NCBI GenBank assembly: GCA_964577315.1
Contig: CAZNYT010000002.1
Location: 1-64,000 of the forward strand
DNA length: 64,000 nucleotides
Source: Desulfonatronospira sp964577315
Lineage (GTDB): Bacteria; Desulfobacterota; Desulfovibrionia; Desulfovibrionales; Desulfonatronovibrionaceae
Direction: 5' to 3'
This document shows, piece after piece, positions 60,861-64,000 of this stretch (positions are counted from its first letter, which is position 1; each line of letters begins with the position of its first letter). The notes beneath the pieces were generated by a model. That model saw only the letters and a list, made by a program, of their open reading frames with translations. It was not told where the DNA came from and ran no database searches. Both the position numbers and the translations under genes were made by a program.

Positions 60861-60882
60861 GTAACTACTCACCGTATTTTGC
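60861..60882 (+). repeat. Dispersed 'CAACTACTCACC' motif, copy 5
   Basis: GTAACTACTCACCGTATTTT on plus. Best match to copy 1 at 23940-23960 (two differences over the 20 bases). Confidence 0.6.
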
Positions 60883-60984
60883 TTTGCAGCATTACTTTTG
60901 TCTATACTTTAGGGGCAAACATTGAATCCGGCTTAATTCCGGGTGATGGAACCAAATACTTGGTTGAGACTCAGGATAGCTAGA

Positions 60985-62445
60985 ATGAGCAACAGGATGC
61001 GCTACTCAGCAACGAAACAGGAAGCTTTGGTGCTGCTTTGCTTGATCCTGATCCAGATAGGCTTGGTTTCCTGGTACGTTTATCAGTCCTGGGAAAAGGA
61101 ACCGGCAGAATTTCCGCACAAACTGGAAGATACCCTGGTGGTGGGTTATTTGCCCGGGGAAAGATCTCGGGCCCAGTTGACCCCGTTTGGCCCTGGATTT
61201 GAGGAAGAACTGGTGGAGCTTTTCCTTGAGGAACACGATTTCAGTGTCTCATGGAAGAGGATGCAAGATTATGAACAAGGCGTAAGGAGTCTGCAACAAG
61301 GCAGGGTGCACCTTTTTCTGTCCGGTCCCAATCCCCGGGCGCCGGAAGGCGCTCAAGTGGTCAAGGGACCAGGGTATCTAGAAAACAGGTTCATGGTGCT
61401 TCACAATAAATGGCGTTATTCCATGCGCAGCCTGGAGGATCTTTGCACTACGGAGGTAGTGTTTCCCGATCGTTTTTACTACCGGGATAAGCGAAAAGAT
61501 TTGGAAAAGAATATCCAATGTATTCTTCAGTCCCCTAAAAACACCGAACCCGGAGCGGAGTTTTTCAAGGCCCTGTCCAATCCCAGTTTCAGGTTTGGTA
61601 TAACGGATAAGTTGCGCTATAAAAAGTGGCACGGATTTCATCCGGAAATACGCAAAAGCTATACTTTTGAGGCCAATGTAAGACACAACTGGATGTGGAC
61701 CAGGGACCGCCCGGATCTAAGCTTAAGGTTTTTTCATTTCTGGGAAAGAGGGCTCACTGAAAGGGATTTGGAAAAATTGCGCGAAAAATATTACGGTTTT
61801 TTTCCCTCGGAACATGATCCCTATCAAATCAGTCATTTCTTGAGCATATTACAGACTAATGCCCTGAAATACCGGGACACCATTCTGGAAGCAGCCCGGG
61901 AAAACGATTTGGACCCCTTGTTTCTAGTGGCTCTGATCTATCAGGAGTCCCATTTTGACCCTTATGCGACCAGTCGCACCGGTGTCCGGGGTTTGCTTCA
62001 GATTACCACTCCCACCGCAGAATTCTTGGGGATCGAGGATAGGCTGGATCCGCACGAGAGCATCCGGGGCGGAGCTAAATACTTGCGCTTTCTCGCAGAG
62101 CGCTTGGAGCGGGTGGGGGTAGAGTCCTGGGATAAGTGGTTTTTTGCCCTGGCTGCATACAATCAAGGCCTGGGGCATGCGTACGATGCCAGGGAACTGG
62201 CCAGGCGCAGGGATATGAATCCGGATTCTTGGGCAGATGGGAAGGAAACATATCCCTTGTTAAGTTACCGGGAATATTATCAAACAGTTCCCAGGGGCTA
62301 TGCAAGGGGGTTTGAGGCTGTTCAGTTCGTGGATAATGTACGTTATTATTACTATTTGCTGCACGGGTTACTCGCTCTCTCGCGGTCGGAAGTGGAGGAC
62401 TTTAGCGGTTTTCTTGACTTTGTTCCTTCGAACTGGCCGAATTAG
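60985..62445 (+). CDS. mltF: MltF-like membrane-bound lytic transglycosylase
   Basis: Cleaves peptidoglycan glycan strands to 1,6-anhydro ends. From the ATG at 60985 (AGGA eight bases upstream) 486 residues: one N-terminal membrane anchor (about 13-33), a type 3 solute-binding-like domain (about 45-290, TLVVGYLPGERSRAQLTPFGPGFEEELVELF), and an SLT catalytic domain (about 320-470) with the catalytic Glu in ALIYQESHFDPYATSRTGVRGLLQIT and AAYNQG. The two-domain order is that of MltF. GTG/ATG starts at 60943-60948 would add up to 14 residues. Its 3' end overlaps a convergent small gene by 78 bases. Confidence 0.88.
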   Translation: MSNRMRYSATKQEALVLLCLILIQIGLVSWYVYQSWEKEPAEFPHKLEDTLVVGYLPGERSRAQLTPFGPGFEEELVELFLEEHDFSVSWKRMQDYEQGVRSLQQGRVHLFLSGPNPRAPEGAQVVKGPGYLENRFMVLHNKWRYSMRSLEDLCTTEVVFPDRFYYRDKRKDLEKNIQCILQSPKNTEPGAEFFKALSNPSFRFGITDKLRYKKWHGFHPEIRKSYTFEANVRHNWMWTRDRPDLSLRFFHFWERGLTERDLEKLREKYYGFFPSEHDPYQISHFLSILQTNALKYRDTILEAARENDLDPLFLVALIYQESHFDPYATSRTGVRGLLQITTPTAEFLGIEDRLDPHESIRGGAKYLRFLAERLERVGVESWDKWFFALAAYNQGLGHAYDARELARRRDMNPDSWADGKETYPLLSYREYYQTVPRGYARGFEAVQFVDNVRYYYYLLHGLLALSRSEVEDFSGFLDFVPSNWPN

Positions 62446-62676
62446 ACTCTTTTTATCCTCGCTTTTTTCTTCCGAATTTTGGCTGAGACAATGGTTGAAC
62501 AGTTGGTTTTTCCAACGTACAGCCTGAATCATGGACAATATAAGGATGTCTTCCTCCCACTCTTGGCTGGGAGTGAAGGTTTGCACCCTCTCGTAATACT
62601 TATCCCATAAGCTGATCAAAGAGGCCTCGTCCAAGTTATTTAATTCGTCCGCCAGTTTCCTGAGTTCTTTTTCCAT
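62368..62676 (-). CDS. Small basic-acidic protein of unknown function
   Basis: A 102-residue helical protein: a first part with conserved-looking LADELNNLDEASLISLWDKYYERVQ and SMIQAVRWKNQLFNHCL, then a Lys/Arg-rich tail. AGGGATG upstream of the ATG could serve as ribosome-binding site. It overlaps the last 78 bases of the transglycosylase gene on the other strand, and it is divergent from the purH-type gene. Unknown family; credible because of the ordered first 70 residues. Confidence 0.6.
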   Translation of the reverse strand: MEKELRKLADELNNLDEASLISLWDKYYERVQTFTPSQEWEEDILILSMIQAVRWKNQLFNHCLSQNSEEKSEDKKSLIRPVRRNKVKKTAKVLHFRPRESE

Positions 62677-62825
62677 GTGAGCATCCCTGCATGATAAAAA
62701 ATAGTTTTACTTAAAACACAACCATCCTCTAGGAACGAAAAAATTTGCTCCTGTACAAGGCCTGTGTTAAGAGAAAAAGATCGCTTCAGCAACCCCCAAA
62801 AAAGCACTTTAGGAGGATGAGAGTT

Positions 62826-64000
62826 ATGCAGGATTTGAGAGAGATGTACAAAACCATTCAACAGGATCCTTTTCCCAGGGAGATGAGTTTGAAGCTGGGG
62901 GATCAAGAAATTAAGCTGCGCAAGAGGACCTGGGTCATCCAAGACCAGGAAAAGGGGCTGCGTTACGGGGAGAATCCGGAGCAGTCAGCAGCCATGTATG
63001 AACCTGTGGATGGCGGTCTGGAACTGGGCGGAGTCAAGTTCAAGGGACCCGGTCAGGGTTTGGTTTCCTCCATCACGGAATCGGATATGCTGCAAGCGGG
63101 CAAGCATCCCGGGAAGATCAATCTCACGGATGTGGACAACGGGATCAACATCTTGCAGTATTTACATAAAAAGCCAGCCGCAGTCATTTTAAAGCATAAC
63201 AATCCTTGTGGAGCCGCCTGGTCCGAGGAAGGGGTTTTAGATATACTGCAAAAGGCTTACTATTCGGACCGGATCGCAGCTTTTGGTGGAGCAGTTGTCC
63301 TTAATCGGTCAGTGGATATGGCCGGGGCGGAATTTTTGGCAGATAACTATCTCGAGGTGGTGGCTGCGCCGGATTTTGAGGACGGGGCCCTGGAAAAGCT
63401 GAGAACCCGGAAAAATTTGCGCATCATAAGAATCCCGGGTTTGGGTAACCTGGAAGAGTTCAGCCAATATCCCTATCTGGATATCAAATCTCTGCAGGAC
63501 GGTGGTCTTATAGTCCAATTTTCCTTTACCAGCCGCATGCGTGAGCCCTCAGATTTCATTCCGGCCCAGGCCCAGGGCGAAAGCGAGGTGGTAAATGCCC
63601 GGCAGCCAGACAGCAGGGAGATGGAGGATCTGTTGTTCGCATGGGCGGTAGAGGCGGGAGTAACCTCTAACTCGGTACTTTTTGCCAAGGACGGGCGTAC
63701 CATGGCCATAGGCACCGGTGAACAGGATCGGGTGGGTTGCGTGGATCTTACCATCCACAAGGCCTATACCAAGTACATGGATATGGAGATTTTCAAGCGG
63801 ACCCAGCAGTCCTTGTACCAGATTCGGGAGCAGGCCGAATCCGATCCCCGGGCCAAGGAAATTCTGGACGAGGTCCAGGACCAGGCCCAAAAAAACAGGG
63901 CTGATCTGCCGGGATCGGTCATGGTATCAGACGGTTTTTTTCCGTTTAGGGACGGGGTGGATCTTGCCCTGAAGCAGGGAGTTACAGCCATTGCCCAGCC
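62826..64000 (+). CDS. purH: AICAR transformylase (PurH-type), 3' end outside the window
   Basis: Folate-dependent formylation of AICAR in IMP synthesis. About 391 codons are visible before the right edge. The sequence matches the AICAR transformylase part of PurH: RYGENPEQSAAMYEP near the start, the catalytic Lys-His in AVILKHNNPCGAAW, AFGGAVVLN, and SNSVLFAKDGRTMAIGTGEQDRVG. The N-terminal MGS-like IMP cyclohydrolase domain of bifunctional PurH is missing, so the cyclohydrolase must be separate, as in some other deltaproteobacteria. AGGAGGA before the ATG at 62826 favours it over an in-frame ATG at 62817, which overlaps the ribosome-binding site. Confidence 0.92.
   Translation, partial: MQDLREMYKTIQQDPFPREMSLKLGDQEIKLRKRTWVIQDQEKGLRYGENPEQSAAMYEPVDGGLELGGVKFKGPGQGLVSSITESDMLQAGKHPGKINLTDVDNGINILQYLHKKPAAVILKHNNPCGAAWSEEGVLDILQKAYYSDRIAAFGGAVVLNRSVDMAGAEFLADNYLEVVAAPDFEDGALEKLRTRKNLRIIRIPGLGNLEEFSQYPYLDIKSLQDGGLIVQFSFTSRMREPSDFIPAQAQGESEVVNARQPDSREMEDLLFAWAVEAGVTSNSVLFAKDGRTMAIGTGEQDRVGCVDLTIHKAYTKYMDMEIFKRTQQSLYQIREQAESDPRAKEILDEVQDQAQKNRADLPGSVMVSDGFFPFRDGVDLALKQGVTAIAQ

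Larger units (their letters stand above)
60667..60984. other. 318-bp divergent spacer between purA and the lytic transglycosylase
   Basis: Holds the purA promoter candidate, a small TTGCCT/AGGCAA hairpin at 60745-60759 and a copy of the dispersed motif at 60861-60882. A 61-codon open frame crossing the motif is not a credible gene. Confidence 0.55.

Noticed and set aside
60798..60983. 61-codon frame with a hydrophobic stretch before the transglycosylase
   Set aside because: It crosses the dispersed repeat motif and lacks a ribosome-binding site; the hydrophobicity comes from AT-rich codons.

Overview
The window reads as chromosomal DNA of a Gram-negative deltaproteobacterium, most likely of the order Desulfovibrionales. 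Four things point there: the block lysS-lolC-lolD-bamA-ompH-lpxD-fabZ-lpxA-lpxI, a MucR/Ros-type zinc-finger regulator, a (Re)-citrate-synthase-type enzyme, and a tungsten-type aldehyde:ferredoxin oxidoreductase with a radical SAM partner. Very acidic envelope proteins (ProX, BamA) and a glycine betaine ABC transporter suggest a salt- or soda-adapted lineage. This is inferred from gene content and order; no database search was possible.

Layout. 1-3.8 kb (minus): 3'-truncated rnr, lpxK, MucR-like regulator. 4.2-8.1 kb (plus): transketolase, class II fructose-bisphosphatase, ribulose-phosphate epimerase, ending at a terminator shared with tRNA-Asn (minus). 8.3-11.4 kb (minus): glycine betaine uptake proV-proW-proX. 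11.9-21.7 kb (plus): lysS followed by an outer-membrane biogenesis block (Lol export, BamA with an extra N-terminal domain, OmpH/Skp, lipid A enzymes). 21.7-22.0 kb: a 283-bp inverted-repeat element. 22.1-26.9 kb: a divergent locus with a SPASM radical SAM enzyme and MerR regulator on minus, and aldehyde:ferredoxin oxidoreductase, MoaD-like carrier and ThiF/MoeB-like E1 on plus. 27.5-31.8 kb: rdgB, glmS, AMIN-type amidase. 31.8-41.4 kb: cation efflux protein, unknown proteins, a (Re)-citrate-synthase-like enzyme fused to a Cache sensory domain, coaBC, NfeD protease and slipin.

41.4-54.2 kb is an origin-type region: a perfect parS in the parA leader, parB, heptose kinase, dnaN, gyrB, gyrA. No dnaA lies beside dnaN. 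Much of 41.8-48.4 kb is strikingly AT-rich (sampled lines about 25-35% GC against about 50-57% in flanking blocks) and holds large, structured, repeat-bearing intergenic regions. A 100-N gap at 41495-41594 is flanked by the same 55 bases on both sides, so it is an unmerged assembly overlap rather than missing sequence.

54.3-60.7 kb (minus): purA-holB-glgB-malQ and a membrane coiled-coil protein in one tight run. 60.9-64 kb: an MltF-like lytic transglycosylase, a small unknown protein, and the start of a purH-type AICAR transformylase running off the right edge.

The most interesting points are the citrate-synthase/Cache fusion, the radical SAM/AOR/carrier/E1 locus whose carrier has two candidate Gly-Gly ends, the BamA N-terminal domain, a PD-(D/E)XK-like protein that has lost its catalytic motif, and several families of intergenic inverted and dispersed repeats.
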